NCBI RefSeq assembly: GCF_042662685.1
Contig: NZ_JBHSYO010000015.1
Coordinates: 62,001-126,000, forward strand
Length of the DNA: 64,000 nucleotides
Direction of reading: 5' to 3'
DNA from: Pseudobowmanella zhangzhouensis
Lineage (GTDB): Bacteria > Pseudomonadota > Gammaproteobacteria > Enterobacterales > Alteromonadaceae
How positions within the stretch are numbered: the stretch's first letter is position 1; each line of letters begins with the position of its first letter. The translations under genes and the position numbers were made by a program. The notes beneath the pieces were generated by a model. It made no database searches and was not told where the DNA came from. It saw only the letters and a list, made by a program, of their open reading frames with translations. Shown here piece by piece: positions 1 to 9,382 of the stretch.

Positions 1-573
1 GCCCCGCTGATGGGCGTCGAAAACGAAATCAGCACTCAGACAGTCGATATCAATATGCACCGAATAGGCATTCAGTTGCTGAGCAAACGCCGCGTAATCC
101 AGCGGACAACTGGCGGTTAGTGCACCGATCTGAATGGATGGCCGCAGTTGTTTAACGTTGAACAACAAGTGGTGATTAAACGACGACAAGATAAATTGCT
201 CGAGACGGAAATCCAGTTCATTTACTGCCCTGTCGATATGTTGCAATACAGGCAAGACATCACTGATCCCCTTCAACTCAATATTCAGTACGCAGGCGCC
301 ATTGATGCATTGCAGGGTTTGCCATAGCGTGGGTACAACCTGACCGTTGCCGGCATCCAGCAGAGCCATTATGGCTTTGCTCTGATCTTTCACTCGCCCG
401 GAGCCAGACGTCGTGCGGTGTAGCCAGCGATCGTGAATCACATAGAGTTCATCTTCCACTGCATGCACATCGATTTCGATGCCATCTACGCCACGTTCAA
501 TCGCAATTTGAAACGCTTCAAGGGTATTTTCAGGCGCTTCACTACTGGCGCCCCGATGAGCAAAAATCAGCAT
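1..573 (-). CDS. Glycerophosphodiester phosphodiesterase (3' part missing)
   Basis: Hydrolyses glycerophosphodiesters to glycerol 3-phosphate and an alcohol. I translated it from the minus strand: it starts at ATG 573 with MLIFAHRGASS, followed by APENTLEAF and a GIEIDVH segment around residues 32-38. The HRG, PENT and E-x-D signatures of the GDPD TIM barrel are all present. About 190 residues lie in the window and the C-terminal part runs off the left edge. It is the last visible gene of a leftward series (rsgA, psd, DMT exporter), 11 bases after the exporter stop, so co-transcription is likely. Pairing with phosphatidylserine decarboxylase suggests phospholipid turnover (inference). The family is secure; substrate range is not. 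Confidence 0.85.
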   Translation of the reverse strand, partial: MLIFAHRGASSEAPENTLEAFQIAIERGVDGIEIDVHAVEDELYVIHDRWLHRTTSGSGRVKDQSKAIMALLDAGNGQVVPTLWQTLQCINGACVLNIELKGISDVLPVLQHIDRAVNELDFRLEQFILSSFNHHLLFNVKQLRPSIQIGALTASCPLDYAAFAQQLNAYSVHIDIDCLSADFVFDAHQRG

Positions 574-584
574 AACCGACCTTG

Positions 585-1451
585 TTACTTGGAATGTAAT
601 TTATGTGCGTTAACAGTCTCGTACAGGGCAGCACAGATAACCAGTGCCCCACCAACAAATGTTTGCCAGGTCGGTTGCTCATTGAGTACCAGCATCGCCA
701 GAATCACCCCGTATAGTGGCTGCATACAGGCCACCAGTGAAAAGGTTTTCGCCCGGAGGTGTTTGAGGGTAGTGGCGATCAACGCATGGGGGGCGGCGGT
801 ACAAAGCGTGCCAAGGATCAGCAGTTTCCAGTAGGTTGCGGGCTCGGCTTGTGCCAGATTCGGGGACACAAACCAGATCAACACCAACACAATCACCAGC
901 GTCTGCCAGGCCATCGCTTTGGGTCCGGAATAATGAGAAAAGTACTTACGATGCAATAGGTTGCGTAGTGCGTACAGCAGGGCCGACAACACGCCTACGG
1001 CGATTCCGAGCGTCACGTCGTTATCCAGGGAAACCTCAGGCACAATCAGAAATATCCCAATAAATACGACCAGTGCACTGACTAAATCCTGCCAAACGAG
1101 CCTGATGCCCTCAAATAATGGCTCCAGTAACACAGTGATCACCGGGAAGGTAAACAGCGCAATCATGCCCACCGATACCGATGAGTACTGCATTGAAGCA
1201 AAATAACTGACCCAGTGTGTCGCCATCAGAATGCCCAGCAACAACGCCATCAGATAATCTTTGCCACGATTAAGCCGCCAGTCACCGCCGAGCATTCGTA
1301 ATAAGCCAAATAAGCACACACAGGCGATGATCGCCCGCGCTAACGTGATATCCAGCGCGGACAGAGGGATAAGTTTAGAGAACAGCGCTGTGACGCCCAG
1401 CAACACAACGGCTAGATGCAGGGCGTACAGACTTTTTTGTGCGTGATTCAC
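585..1451 (-). CDS. DMT-superfamily (EamA) membrane exporter
   Basis: A 288-residue inner-membrane protein made almost entirely of hydrophobic segments, about ten helices in two halves, as in EamA/RhaT-type drug/metabolite transporters. The second repeat includes the typical stretch of small residues near the C-terminus (GGALVICAALY). It starts at a GTG (1449-1451) that overlaps the TGA stop of psd, so the two are translationally coupled. The substrate cannot be read from sequence; family members export amino acids, nucleotides or metabolites. No defect is visible. Confidence 0.85.
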   Translation of the reverse strand: MNHAQKSLYALHLAVVLLGVTALFSKLIPLSALDITLARAIIACVCLFGLLRMLGGDWRLNRGKDYLMALLLGILMATHWVSYFASMQYSSVSVGMIALFTFPVITVLLEPLFEGIRLVWQDLVSALVVFIGIFLIVPEVSLDNDVTLGIAVGVLSALLYALRNLLHRKYFSHYSGPKAMAWQTLVIVLVLIWFVSPNLAQAEPATYWKLLILGTLCTAAPHALIATTLKHLRAKTFSLVACMQPLYGVILAMLVLNEQPTWQTFVGGALVICAALYETVNAHKLHSK

Positions 1452-2317
1452 GCTGGGGTGTTCAGCTCAGCGAATTTTTCACCCAGACGGGTTACCTGGC
1501 CTGCGCCCACATCAGTAAACTCCAGCATGTCTTTTTCGAACAACATGACCACAGTGGAACCCAGCTTGAAGCGTCCCATTTCGTCGCCTTTCTGCAGTTT
1601 AATTGCATTCAGGCCACTGGCCGGATATTGCCAGTGATTCACATTGGTACCGGTTGGCGGCGTCACTGTGCCTGACCAGACGGTTTCAATGCTGGCAACA
1701 ATGGTTGCGCCTACTAACACCATGGCCATTTTGCCATGGGGCGTGTCGAACAGGGTCACCACGCGCTCGTTACGAGCGAACAAACCTGGCACGTTTGCTG
1801 TGGTTAACGGGTTCACCGAAAATAATTCACCCGGCACATACAGCATGTCAGTCAACTGACCCTCGACTGGCATGTGAATGCGATGGTAATCACTTGGAGA
1901 TAAGTAAATCGTGGCGAATTTGCCCCCGATAAATTGCTCAGCCAGTTTGGCATCACCGCCGAGCAACGCCTGTGCGGTGTAATCGTGGCCTTTGGCCTGA
2001 AAAATCCGCCCCTGCTCAATATCGCCTAACTGACTAATCGCCCCATCCACCGGATAGACCAATACATCATCCGCTTGCTCAATTGGGCGCACGCCCTCTT
2101 TCAATTCACGGGTAAAGAAATCGTTAAAGGTTTTAAAATCTTCGGCGCGACTGAGCTTGGCTTCCGACATATTGACTTTGTATTGCTTGATGAACAATTT
2201 AATCAACGCTGTTGTCAGCCAGCCGGCGCGCGCTGCCGCGAGTTTGCCCACTAAACGTGACAACAAATGCTTTGGCAGGATGTACTGCAACTTAACTTTC
2301 AGATCGTCCAAAATCAT
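1448..2317 (-). CDS. psd: Phosphatidylserine decarboxylase
   Basis: Converts phosphatidylserine to phosphatidylethanolamine at the inner membrane. The protein is 289 residues from ATG 2317, chosen because an AGGA ribosome site lies just upstream and homologues start near MILDDLKVKLQ; a longer frame to 2368 adds an unlikely leader. The maturation motif LGST is present at about residues 252-255. The proenzyme cuts itself between Gly253 and Ser254, and the serine becomes the pyruvoyl prosthetic group. A YHRIHMPV segment carries the conserved histidines. It lies between rsgA and an EamA exporter; the rsgA-psd pairing is common in gammaproteobacteria. Confidence 0.96.
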   Translation of the reverse strand: MILDDLKVKLQYILPKHLLSRLVGKLAAARAGWLTTALIKLFIKQYKVNMSEAKLSRAEDFKTFNDFFTRELKEGVRPIEQADDVLVYPVDGAISQLGDIEQGRIFQAKGHDYTAQALLGGDAKLAEQFIGGKFATIYLSPSDYHRIHMPVEGQLTDMLYVPGELFSVNPLTTANVPGLFARNERVVTLFDTPHGKMAMVLVGATIVASIETVWSGTVTPPTGTNVNHWQYPASGLNAIKLQKGDEMGRFKLGSTVVMLFEKDMLEFTDVGAGQVTRLGEKFAELNTPA

Positions 2318-2364
2318 GCTTCCTGAACTAATTAAACATACCAAACACCCAATCGGTGTCCGGA

Positions 2365-3411
2365 TCAATTTTCGCTGTTGCGCTTATGTTTAGCACCAGC
2401 AAATGCGGGACGTTGCTCCTGCAACGCATCGCGAATTTTATGAAAGCTATCAAAGCGGCGCAGATCGATATCCCCGCGTTCAACGGCCTCCCGTAATATA
2501 CAGCCGGGGTCATTTTTATGCTTACAATCACGAAATTTGCAGCCGCCGAGATAGTCACGAAACTCAATAAAGCCATTTTGCAGACGTTCTTCGGGCAAGT
2601 GCCACAGCGCAAATTCGCGCACCCCCGGCGAGTCAATCAAATCGCCGCCCTGAGGTAAATGTAATAATTTAGCCGCCGTCGTGGTGTGCTGGCCAAGCCC
2701 CGAGTTTTCTGACACATCATTGGTCAACTCATTGGCATCAGGTAACAATTGATTGACGATACTGGACTTACCCACCCCAGACTGACCAACAAACACACTG
2801 CATTTTCCGTCTAACAATTCCAGCAGGGGCGCCATCCCCTCTCCGGTTTTGCAACTAAGCAACAACACCCGATAGCCAATGTCGCGGTAGAGCTGTAATT
2901 CTTGCTCTACAACATTGCGCTCATTGTCTGACAACAAATCGACTTTATTCAGCAGGATAATCGGCGGAATGCCCACATCTTCTGAGGCAACCAGATAGCG
3001 GTCAATAATATTCAGCGACAGCACCGGCAACACCGCGCTCACCACAATAATTTGATCAATATTGGCCGCTACGGGCTTTACCCCATCATAATAATCAGGC
3101 CGGGTGAGCAGGCTCTTACGCGGTTCAACAGCTTCCAGTACACCACTTACGTTGGCGCTGTCTTTACCAGGGCGGAATAATACCCTGTCGCCACATACCA
3201 CATCCTGTATATTGCGCCGAATATGGCAGCGGGTAATCTCACCTTCACTGGTTTCTATATCCGCATGCTGACCGAAACGCCCAATCACCAGGCCGGTTTG
3301 CGCATCACCCAACTGCTCATCGGCAGGCAGATCGGATTGCTGCAGGCGTTTGGACAAATTGTCCGATACCTGACGTTTCTGTCGGTTTGTCAGTTTATTG
3401 CGTTTTGCCAC
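2365..3411 (-). CDS. rsgA: Ribosome small subunit-dependent GTPase RsgA
   Basis: A 348-residue circularly permuted GTPase that acts in late maturation of the 30S subunit. The G motifs are in permuted order: NKVD (G4) at 155-158, GQSGVGKSS (G1) at 209-217 and DSPG (G3) at 260-263. An N-terminal OB-fold precedes them and a C-terminal zinc site (C-x5-C-x-H-x5-C in GGCKFRDCKHKNDPGC) follows. The start is a GTG at 3411, matching the MAKR...L beginning of the family; no strong ribosome site is visible. It is divergent from orn, which starts 85 bases away, as in many gammaproteobacteria. Confidence 0.96.
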   Translation of the reverse strand: MAKRNKLTNRQKRQVSDNLSKRLQQSDLPADEQLGDAQTGLVIGRFGQHADIETSEGEITRCHIRRNIQDVVCGDRVLFRPGKDSANVSGVLEAVEPRKSLLTRPDYYDGVKPVAANIDQIIVVSAVLPVLSLNIIDRYLVASEDVGIPPIILLNKVDLLSDNERNVVEQELQLYRDIGYRVLLLSCKTGEGMAPLLELLDGKCSVFVGQSGVGKSSIVNQLLPDANELTNDVSENSGLGQHTTTAAKLLHLPQGGDLIDSPGVREFALWHLPEERLQNGFIEFRDYLGGCKFRDCKHKNDPGCILREAVERGDIDLRRFDSFHKIRDALQEQRPAFAGAKHKRNSEN

Positions 3412-3496
3412 GATAGAAATGCTGAATTACTATTAGGCGCAAATGATAACCCGAGCGCCACGTTTTTACACGTGACAACCTTTCTAGTGAGACAAT

Positions 3497-4042
3497 ATGC
3501 AGGTAAATAATCGCAATCTGGTGTGGATCGACATGGAAATGACAGGCCTGGATCCCGACACTGACAAAGTATTAGAGATTGCCAGCATCGTGACGGACTC
3601 CGATCTGAATATTCTGGCGGAGGGTCCGGTCATCGCCGTGCATCAGCCCGATAGCGTACTGGACGGTATGGATGAGTGGTGTACCCGCACCCACGGCGAA
3701 AGCGGTCTGACCCAACGCTGCCGCGATAGTCAGGTTAGTGTGGACGATGCTACTCGCATGACCATCGAATTCCTGCAGCACTGGGTAGATGCAGGTAAGT
3801 CTCCTTTATGTGGTAACAGTATTGGGCAGGATCGCCGCTTTCTGGTGCGCCATATGCCAGAGTTGGAAGCCTATTTCCATTACCGCAATGTGGATGTGAG
3901 TTCAGTTAAAGAATTGGTGCGCCGTTGGAAACCCGAGCTGCTGGACGGTTTTTCTAAGAAAAATGTGCACTTAGCACTGGATGATATTCGCGAGTCAATT
4001 GCCGAACTGGTGTATTACCGCCAGCACGTGTTTAAGATTTAA
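3497..4042 (+). CDS. orn: Oligoribonuclease
   Basis: A 3'-to-5' exoribonuclease that degrades RNA di- to pentanucleotides, including pGpG from cyclic-di-GMP turnover. Its 181 residues are the standard length. The DEDDh active-site pieces are visible: WIDMEMTGLD with the first Asp/Glu near the N-terminus, CGNSIGQDRRF in the middle and HLALDDIRES at the C-terminus with the His and Asp. It is divergent from rsgA and upstream of two tRNA-Gly genes. No anomaly. Confidence 0.97.
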   Translation: MQVNNRNLVWIDMEMTGLDPDTDKVLEIASIVTDSDLNILAEGPVIAVHQPDSVLDGMDEWCTRTHGESGLTQRCRDSQVSVDDATRMTIEFLQHWVDAGKSPLCGNSIGQDRRFLVRHMPELEAYFHYRNVDVSSVKELVRRWKPELLDGFSKKNVHLALDDIRESIAELVYYRQHVFKI

Positions 4043-4083
4043 GCAATCAGACCCTATCAGGCGCAATTCGTGCAAATTAACGC

Positions 4084-4111
4084 TTGCGTCTGACCGTTTT
4101 TTTTGTAAAAT
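4084..4111 (+). promoter_or_regulatory. Likely sigma-70 promoter for the tRNA-Gly genes
   Basis: TTGCGT (4084-4089) and TAAAAT (4106-4111) are separated by 16 bases. They are followed by a GC-rich discriminator, GCGCGTCCGC, typical of stringently controlled stable-RNA promoters. The first tRNA begins 42 bases beyond the -10 box. Called from consensus only. Confidence 0.6.
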
Positions 4112-4153
4112 GCGCGTCCGCTTGGGCACGATAGTGCAAGCGCAAATCGGTAC

Positions 4154-4229
<76 letters not shown>

Positions 4230-4282
4230 AACTTCTCTTTTGAGTGTTTGGTTTAAATCCGGATTGTAATCACGACCCACTT

Positions 4283-4311
4283 TTGGTGTCACGAGGTGGA
4301 ACGCCACCCCG
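4283..4311 (+). repeat. tRNA-Gly-linked repeat unit 1 (between the two tRNAs)
   Basis: This 29-base stretch matches the core of the units at 4590 and 4736 at 24 of 29 positions by hand alignment (TTGGxGTCxCGAGGTGG then GCCAC). The GTGG...CCAC arms can form a short hairpin. The spacer between the two tRNAs is therefore related to the repeats downstream of the second tRNA. Confidence 0.7.
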
Positions 4312-4355
4312 GTCGGTCTGATTCCCTTCCAAACCGATTCAAATACCTCCTATAC

Positions 4356-4431
<76 letters not shown>

Positions 4432-4479
4432 AATTCTTTTTAAAGTTAAAATTCTTAGTTACCTTCGAGCTATTCGATC

Positions 4480-4832
4480 TCGCTCCACTATTTGTTTGGG
4501 GTCGCGATGGTTCGACACATCGACCGAGCGTCGGCCGGTTCAGTCTCGTTTCTCCGATTAGTTTAAATTATTTCGCTCCGCTTTTTTTGTTGGGGTCTCG
4601 AGGTGGTGCGCCACTCCGCTGGGGTGCCAGCCAATCAAGTCTCGTTTCCCCAGTGCGACGCTTCGACTCCAAATTTTTGAAATCATTGAAGTATTATTTC
4701 ACCCAACGGTTCAGAAGAACTCGCTCCACTATTTATTGGGGTCTCGAGGTGGTGCGCCACTCCGCTGGGGTGCCGGCCAGCGGGACGCCGCCCGGTTCAA
4801 TCTCGTTTCTCGGGTTCGACGCATCGACTCCA
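4480..4832 (+). repeat. Three degenerate repeats resembling the tRNA-Gly 3' half with insertions
   Basis: Units lie at about 4496-4555, 4590-4671 and 4736-4832. Each opens with TTGGGGTC(G/T)CGA, the same 12 bases that form the variable loop and start of the T arm in both tRNAs. Each then has 25-45 bases of hairpin-rich DNA and closes with a version of TTCAGTCTCGTTTC, the T-loop/acceptor part of the tRNA. Units 3 and 4 share a perfect 39-base match (4590-4628 and 4736-4774). Each unit is preceded by TCGCTCC-like sequence recalling the tRNA 3' end. The arrangement resembles the tRNA-derived repeats after E. coli tyrT. The open frame across this region is translated tRNA, not a gene. Confidence 0.8.
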
Positions 4833-4967
4833 ATTTTTCACAAGTTTCTAATTAATACTGACTGTTTTTAACCACGCATCCACTGTTGGGAACCTAAACA
4901 AATTAGGTGCGTCAGATGAATACAAAAATCATTTGTTACTGAACAACCTGAAAAGATAATTTTTATT

Positions 4968-5009
4968 TATTTTTCAATAACATTGTAATTTTTTGCTATT
5001 GAATAAATA
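4968..5009. promoter_or_regulatory. Imperfect AT-rich inverted repeat upstream of the TonB receptor
   Basis: TATTTTTCAATAAC (4968-4981) faces GCTATTGAATAAATA (4995-5009), nearly complementary over 14 positions. It could be an operator or chance in AT-rich DNA. It lies in the gene-free stretch 4833-5246, where apart from this and the repeat at 5100 I see nothing else definite. Confidence 0.3.
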
Positions 5010-5099
5010 TGCTGCACAAATTCAGTGCACCCCATATCAACAACCTTCGTTAACATAATTCGTTCTATTTCAGTTACAGCCAACACTTATTGTCGCGAC

Positions 5100-5126
5100 T
5101 TTTTATGCATTTTGATTGCATAAAAA
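5100..5126. promoter_or_regulatory. Perfect 10-bp inverted repeat, candidate operator for the TonB receptor
   Basis: TTTTTATGCA (5100-5109) and TGCATAAAAA (5117-5126) are exact inverted copies around a 7-base centre, 120 bases before the receptor start. There is no T-tract after a GC stem, so it does not look like a terminator. A repressor or activator site is the likelier reading (inference). Confidence 0.45.
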
Positions 5127-5246
5127 TCTTGATGAACCCCCTGCATACCGTTACATTTCGCAACCTTTTTGGTTGGCAAGGTCGGCAAACATCTTGCAGA
5201 CTGCTAGAAACCTAACATCGTTTTGACACTCAAACAGGACACTCAA

Positions 5247-7715
5247 ATGAAAATCAAAAAGTCGTTACCGTTTGCAAAAACTGCCCTGTCATTGGCCGTT
5301 GTTGCCACGTTTAGTGCAGATATTGCAGCGCAGGAAGTGGAGCAAGGTGGTATTGAGACCATTCAGGTGACTGCAACCCGACGCACCGGAACAGTGCAGG
5401 ATGCCCCACTAAACATCACCGCGCTGAATTCTGATGTAATGGCTGAGCAAAATATTGGCGATTTAGACGACATCGCCCGTTGGGTGCCAGGTTTGACCGT
5501 AACCGACCAGGGCGGCCGTTCTGATTCCCCGATTATTGTGCGTGGCTTAAACACTAACTCTTCCGGCCCAAGTTCAGATGGCGGTACCGTCGCGACCTAC
5601 GTAGGTGAGATTCCGCTTTTCATCAATCTGCGTCTGACCGACATTGACCGGGTTGAAGTCCTGATCGGCCCGCAAGGTACTCTGTACGGAGCTGGCACTC
5701 TGGGTGGCGCAATTCGCTATATTCCTAAGAAAGCAGACATGGATTTCACCAGCGGCAAAGTGTTTGGTGACATTTTCTCATTAAGCCAAAGCGACAGTTT
5801 GGGTGGCGAAGGTGGTTTTGTTTTCAATACCCCGATAATTGAAAATAAACTGGCGGTCAGAGCATCGGTTAACTACTTCAATAACCCAGGATTCATCGAC
5901 TACAACTATGTGGTCAAAAATCCTGGCGTTTCTTTGCCAGACCCGGATTGGTCTGACGCTAGTGCGGTAAGCGATAACCTGAAGCAGGTTAAAGATGCAA
6001 ACGGCGAAGAAACGCTGACCGCCCGTGTCGCGCTGCGCTGGTTACCTACAGACGATATCGATGCAACGCTGGCCTACACTTATCAAAATCAACAGGTCGA
6101 AGGCCGTTCAATCACGCAATATGGTGCATTGGATAGCTCCAATCCACTTTCTCAGGTGATTGGTAAATATGAGTCTGCTTATCGATACGAAGAGCCGCGT
6201 GAAAAAACGGATGAATTATTAAGCCTCGAAATCACTGCAGATTTAGATTTTGCCGAACTGGTGTCCGCAACCGGCTATTCAAAATACAGCGCCGAGGGCC
6301 AACGAGACCAGTCTGATCTCTTGATTCGCCTGGCGTATAGCTATGAAGAGTTCCCGGCATTTGCCGCATTTACCCGTGAAGTGGAAGATGTTGAGATCAT
6401 CACTCAGGAAATCCGTTTAGTTTCAAAAAACACTGACAAACTGTCATGGATCGTAGGTGCGTTCTACAACAATCTGGATTCGTTCGGAGACAGCTCTGAA
6501 TTTACCCCAGGGTTTGCTGAATACGCGCTGGATGTGTGGGAAGCTGGCGGTAATCCGCGTCCGGACATGCTGGAATACTATTCCGTCGATTACACAGAAA
6601 TCACCGAGAAAGCAATTTTTGGTGAGCTTACCTACGTCATCAATGATAAATGGGATGTGACCTTGGGCTTACGTCAATATCAATACGATATTGAGTCAAG
6701 TTCTGCCATTGACCTGCCTCTCTACTACACCGTGTTTGATGGTCGTGAATCAGATTCTTTGGAACTGGAGTTTGTTGACTTGGCAGCAGATGACAGTGGC
6801 AGCCTATTCAAATTCAACACTAGCTACGACTTCAGCTCAACCGTAATGGGTTACCTGACAGTGAGCGAAGGCTTCCGTATCGGTGGGACTAACGGCGTAC
6901 CTGCGTGCCCACCTGATGTTGACGACAGTTTCCAGAGTGTTTGTGCACTGCCTGATGAGGTTGCCTATGCGCCGGACACGACTACCAACTACGAGTTAGG
7001 TTTCAAGAGCACCTGGTTGAAGAACAAACTGCATTTCAACGCCGCCGTATTTAAGACTGAATGGGAAGATGCACAAATTTCTGGTGCAACTTACTTCGGT
7101 CAGCAACCCATTCTGGCTAACGCGGGCAGTGCTGAAACTCAAGGTTTGGAAATTTCCTCGCGCGCGCTGTTAGGTGATCACTTCACGGTTTATGGTACTT
7201 ACTCTTACACCGAAGCTAAATTAACCTCTGACGCAGATGGCTTATTTATCCGATTCGAAGCAGATGAAGATGTCACACAAGAAGTACGCGACTATTACTC
7301 AGCCAAGTCGGGTGATCGTCTGCCTGGTTCACCTGAGCATCAATTCTCCTTTGGCGTGAAGTACAGTCAGGATCTGATGGACGACAAGGTGCTGGAAGTG
7401 GTGTATGGCCTGACCGCGCAGAGCGACGTTATTACCAAAGTAGGCTTACGTGCAGATGGAGAAACTCTGCCAGGTTATGCATTGAGTAACCTGTCTGCCA
7501 GCATCAAAGCTGACCAATGGGCGGTAACACTGTATATCGATAACCTGTTCGATAAATACGCGTTCACCTCTACCCGTCGTGATGTGAGTGATATTGGCAT
7601 GGCGGCCTATCCGGACTTTAATGCCAACCGTACCGACCTGCTGCGCAACTATGGTCATTACCTGACCCAACCGCGTAAAGTCGGGGTTAAATTCACCTAT
7701 ACTTTTGGTGAATAA
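5247..7715 (+). CDS. TonB-dependent outer-membrane receptor
   Basis: An 822-residue active-transport receptor of the outer membrane. ATG 5247 is chosen because an AGGA site precedes it and it begins a clean signal peptide (MKIKKSLPF... to about residue 29); the frame also extends to a TTG at 5223. A TonB box (IETIQVTATR) follows, then a plug domain with VRGLN and the characteristic DRVEVLIGPQGTLYGAGTLGG segment, then a 22-strand-type barrel ending VGVKFTYTFGE. The substrate is not evident: it is not BtuB-like, and no siderophore or sugar enzymes adjoin it. The next gene is a TPR-sulfotransferase, a pairing often seen in Alteromonadales (family knowledge). A 10-bp inverted repeat upstream may control it. 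Confidence 0.93.
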   Translation: MKIKKSLPFAKTALSLAVVATFSADIAAQEVEQGGIETIQVTATRRTGTVQDAPLNITALNSDVMAEQNIGDLDDIARWVPGLTVTDQGGRSDSPIIVRGLNTNSSGPSSDGGTVATYVGEIPLFINLRLTDIDRVEVLIGPQGTLYGAGTLGGAIRYIPKKADMDFTSGKVFGDIFSLSQSDSLGGEGGFVFNTPIIENKLAVRASVNYFNNPGFIDYNYVVKNPGVSLPDPDWSDASAVSDNLKQVKDANGEETLTARVALRWLPTDDIDATLAYTYQNQQVEGRSITQYGALDSSNPLSQVIGKYESAYRYEEPREKTDELLSLEITADLDFAELVSATGYSKYSAEGQRDQSDLLIRLAYSYEEFPAFAAFTREVEDVEIITQEIRLVSKNTDKLSWIVGAFYNNLDSFGDSSEFTPGFAEYALDVWEAGGNPRPDMLEYYSVDYTEITEKAIFGELTYVINDKWDVTLGLRQYQYDIESSSAIDLPLYYTVFDGRESDSLELEFVDLAADDSGSLFKFNTSYDFSSTVMGYLTVSEGFRIGGTNGVPACPPDVDDSFQSVCALPDEVAYAPDTTTNYELGFKSTWLKNKLHFNAAVFKTEWEDAQISGATYFGQQPILANAGSAETQGLEISSRALLGDHFTVYGTYSYTEAKLTSDADGLFIRFEADEDVTQEVRDYYSAKSGDRLPGSPEHQFSFGVKYSQDLMDDKVLEVVYGLTAQSDVITKVGLRADGETLPGYALSNLSASIKADQWAVTLYIDNLFDKYAFTSTRRDVSDIGMAAYPDFNANRTDLLRNYGHYLTQPRKVGVKFTYTFGE

Positions 7716-7736
7716 TCCCCCTCACAAGGTTAAGAT

Positions 7737-7763
7737 AAGGGCATAATTTTTATGCCCTTTTTA
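7737..7763 (+). terminator. Rho-independent terminator after the TonB receptor
   Basis: AAGGGCATAA (7737-7746), a 3-base loop, and TTATGCCCTT (7750-7759) form a perfect 10-bp stem followed by TTTA. The start codon of the next gene lies only three bases further on. Confidence 0.8.
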
Positions 7764-7765
7764 TT

Positions 7766-9322
7766 ATGTCACACCCTCTCCACCAGCAGGCAATTCAACT
7801 AATCAATCAGGGACAATTTGTTCAGGCACACCCTTATCTGGTGCAACTGGTGAAAGACGTTCCCACCCATGCTGATGGTTGGTTTTTACTGGGTATTATC
7901 AATCTCGAAGTCGGTCAGATACCCAAAGCCATTCAATTAATCGAAAAAGCCAACGGATTAGCTCCCAGCAGTGAATATCTGGCTCATTTAGCACGTGCTT
8001 ATTCACTGATTGGCGATTTACATCAGGCGCGCCAAGTGGCCGAAAAAACGCCAGCCAGCCATTTGTCATCCGCACTCACATTAGACACCTTGGGTGTGGC
8101 ATTGAGTCGGGTGGGGCTGCACGAACTGGCGCTGACATACTTTAATAAAGCCGTAGAGAATGCACCGGAAAATCCGGCCTTTTTGTACAATCAGGCCGTC
8201 TCGTTAAAATTTATTGGCGACTTTGATTCGGCCAGACAAGCTTTTGAGCGCGCAATAAGCATCAACCCCAATCACTATCGCGCTCATTATGCGCTGAGTG
8301 AAATTCGCGAAGATAGCAAAGATATCCAGATCCTCTCACGCCTTCAGCAGGCCTACACCGACGCGGACAGTGTCGATGCTAAGTTGCATCTGGCCCATGC
8401 CATGGCGCGGGAATTCGAACGCCGGCACGAATATCGTTGCGCATTTGATGCATTGACCGATGCCAAACAAGCCTATCTGCAGCACCCAAAGTTTGCATCA
8501 ATAGACGATTCGCCATTGTTTGACCTTGCCATCCGTCAGTTGGCCCTGCCAACGTCAGGTGGCCACAGCAATGCTGAGCCCATCTTCGTGTTAGGCATGC
8601 CACGCTCGGGTACAACCTTGGTAGAACGAATCTTGTCCAGTCACAGTCAGGTCACCAGTGCCGGTGAACTGCAGGATTTCGGCATGGCAGTTAAGCATCT
8701 GAGTGCAACGCCCAGCCGCATGGTGTTAGACCCCGAGACATTGCAACAAGCCGAAACGATTGCTCCTGAGATATTAGGGCAAGACTATCTGTCACGTACC
8801 CGTGTGGTTACCGGCAAAACACCGCGCTTTGTGGATAAGTTGCCGTTTAACTTTTTTTATCTGGGCCTGATAAGACGCGCACTACCGAATGCCAAAATTA
8901 TCTGTTTATTGCGCGATCCTCTCGACACCATTATTGGCAATTATCGACAGCTATTTTCTATTCAAAGCCCCTACTATCGATATGCTTATGACATTCAGCA
9001 TAGCGCTGAATTTTACGGCCGCTTCTATCATCTGGCCCATCAGGCCAGCCGCCATTTAGATTACTTTTTGTTGCTGGACTATCAACAGTTAGTCAGTGAC
9101 CCTGAGCACCAAATCAGACATCTTCTGACGTTTTGCGATCTGCCATTTGAAGCCGCCTGTCTGAACGCAGAGCAGAACACCGCGCCGGTTTCTACCGCCA
9201 GTAAAGTGCAGGTGCGCGAGGCGATTAATACCCGTTCTATCGGGCGTTGGCGACGCTATGCGGATGAATTGGCACCAGCAGCGGCTATCCTGGAGGCACA
9301 GGGCATACCGTTCGATGCTTAA
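7766..9322 (+). CDS. TPR-repeat sulfotransferase-family protein
   Basis: A 518-residue protein with tetratricopeptide repeats over roughly residues 1-260 (helical pairs such as ALTYFNKAVENAPENPAFLYNQA) and a sulfotransferase domain from about 270 to the end. The PAPS 5'-phosphosulfate loop FVLGMPRSGTTLVERIL sits at about residue 272, and a later LLRDPLDT segment matches the 3'-phosphate-binding part. Family members transfer sulfate from PAPS to a hydroxyl or tyrosine; the acceptor here is unknown. ATG 7766 follows directly on the terminator of the TonB receptor gene and no Shine-Dalgarno is visible, so expression may be read-through or from an internal site. Family assignment is firm; the substrate is not. 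Confidence 0.88.
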   Translation: MSHPLHQQAIQLINQGQFVQAHPYLVQLVKDVPTHADGWFLLGIINLEVGQIPKAIQLIEKANGLAPSSEYLAHLARAYSLIGDLHQARQVAEKTPASHLSSALTLDTLGVALSRVGLHELALTYFNKAVENAPENPAFLYNQAVSLKFIGDFDSARQAFERAISINPNHYRAHYALSEIREDSKDIQILSRLQQAYTDADSVDAKLHLAHAMAREFERRHEYRCAFDALTDAKQAYLQHPKFASIDDSPLFDLAIRQLALPTSGGHSNAEPIFVLGMPRSGTTLVERILSSHSQVTSAGELQDFGMAVKHLSATPSRMVLDPETLQQAETIAPEILGQDYLSRTRVVTGKTPRFVDKLPFNFFYLGLIRRALPNAKIICLLRDPLDTIIGNYRQLFSIQSPYYRYAYDIQHSAEFYGRFYHLAHQASRHLDYFLLLDYQQLVSDPEHQIRHLLTFCDLPFEAACLNAEQNTAPVSTASKVQVREAINTRSIGRWRRYADELAPAAAILEAQGIPFDA

Positions 9323-9382
9323 CACTTGATTTCTGAGTGTGGTCAGTGCCACACTCTAACTGGTCTAACCAGAGGAAATTCT

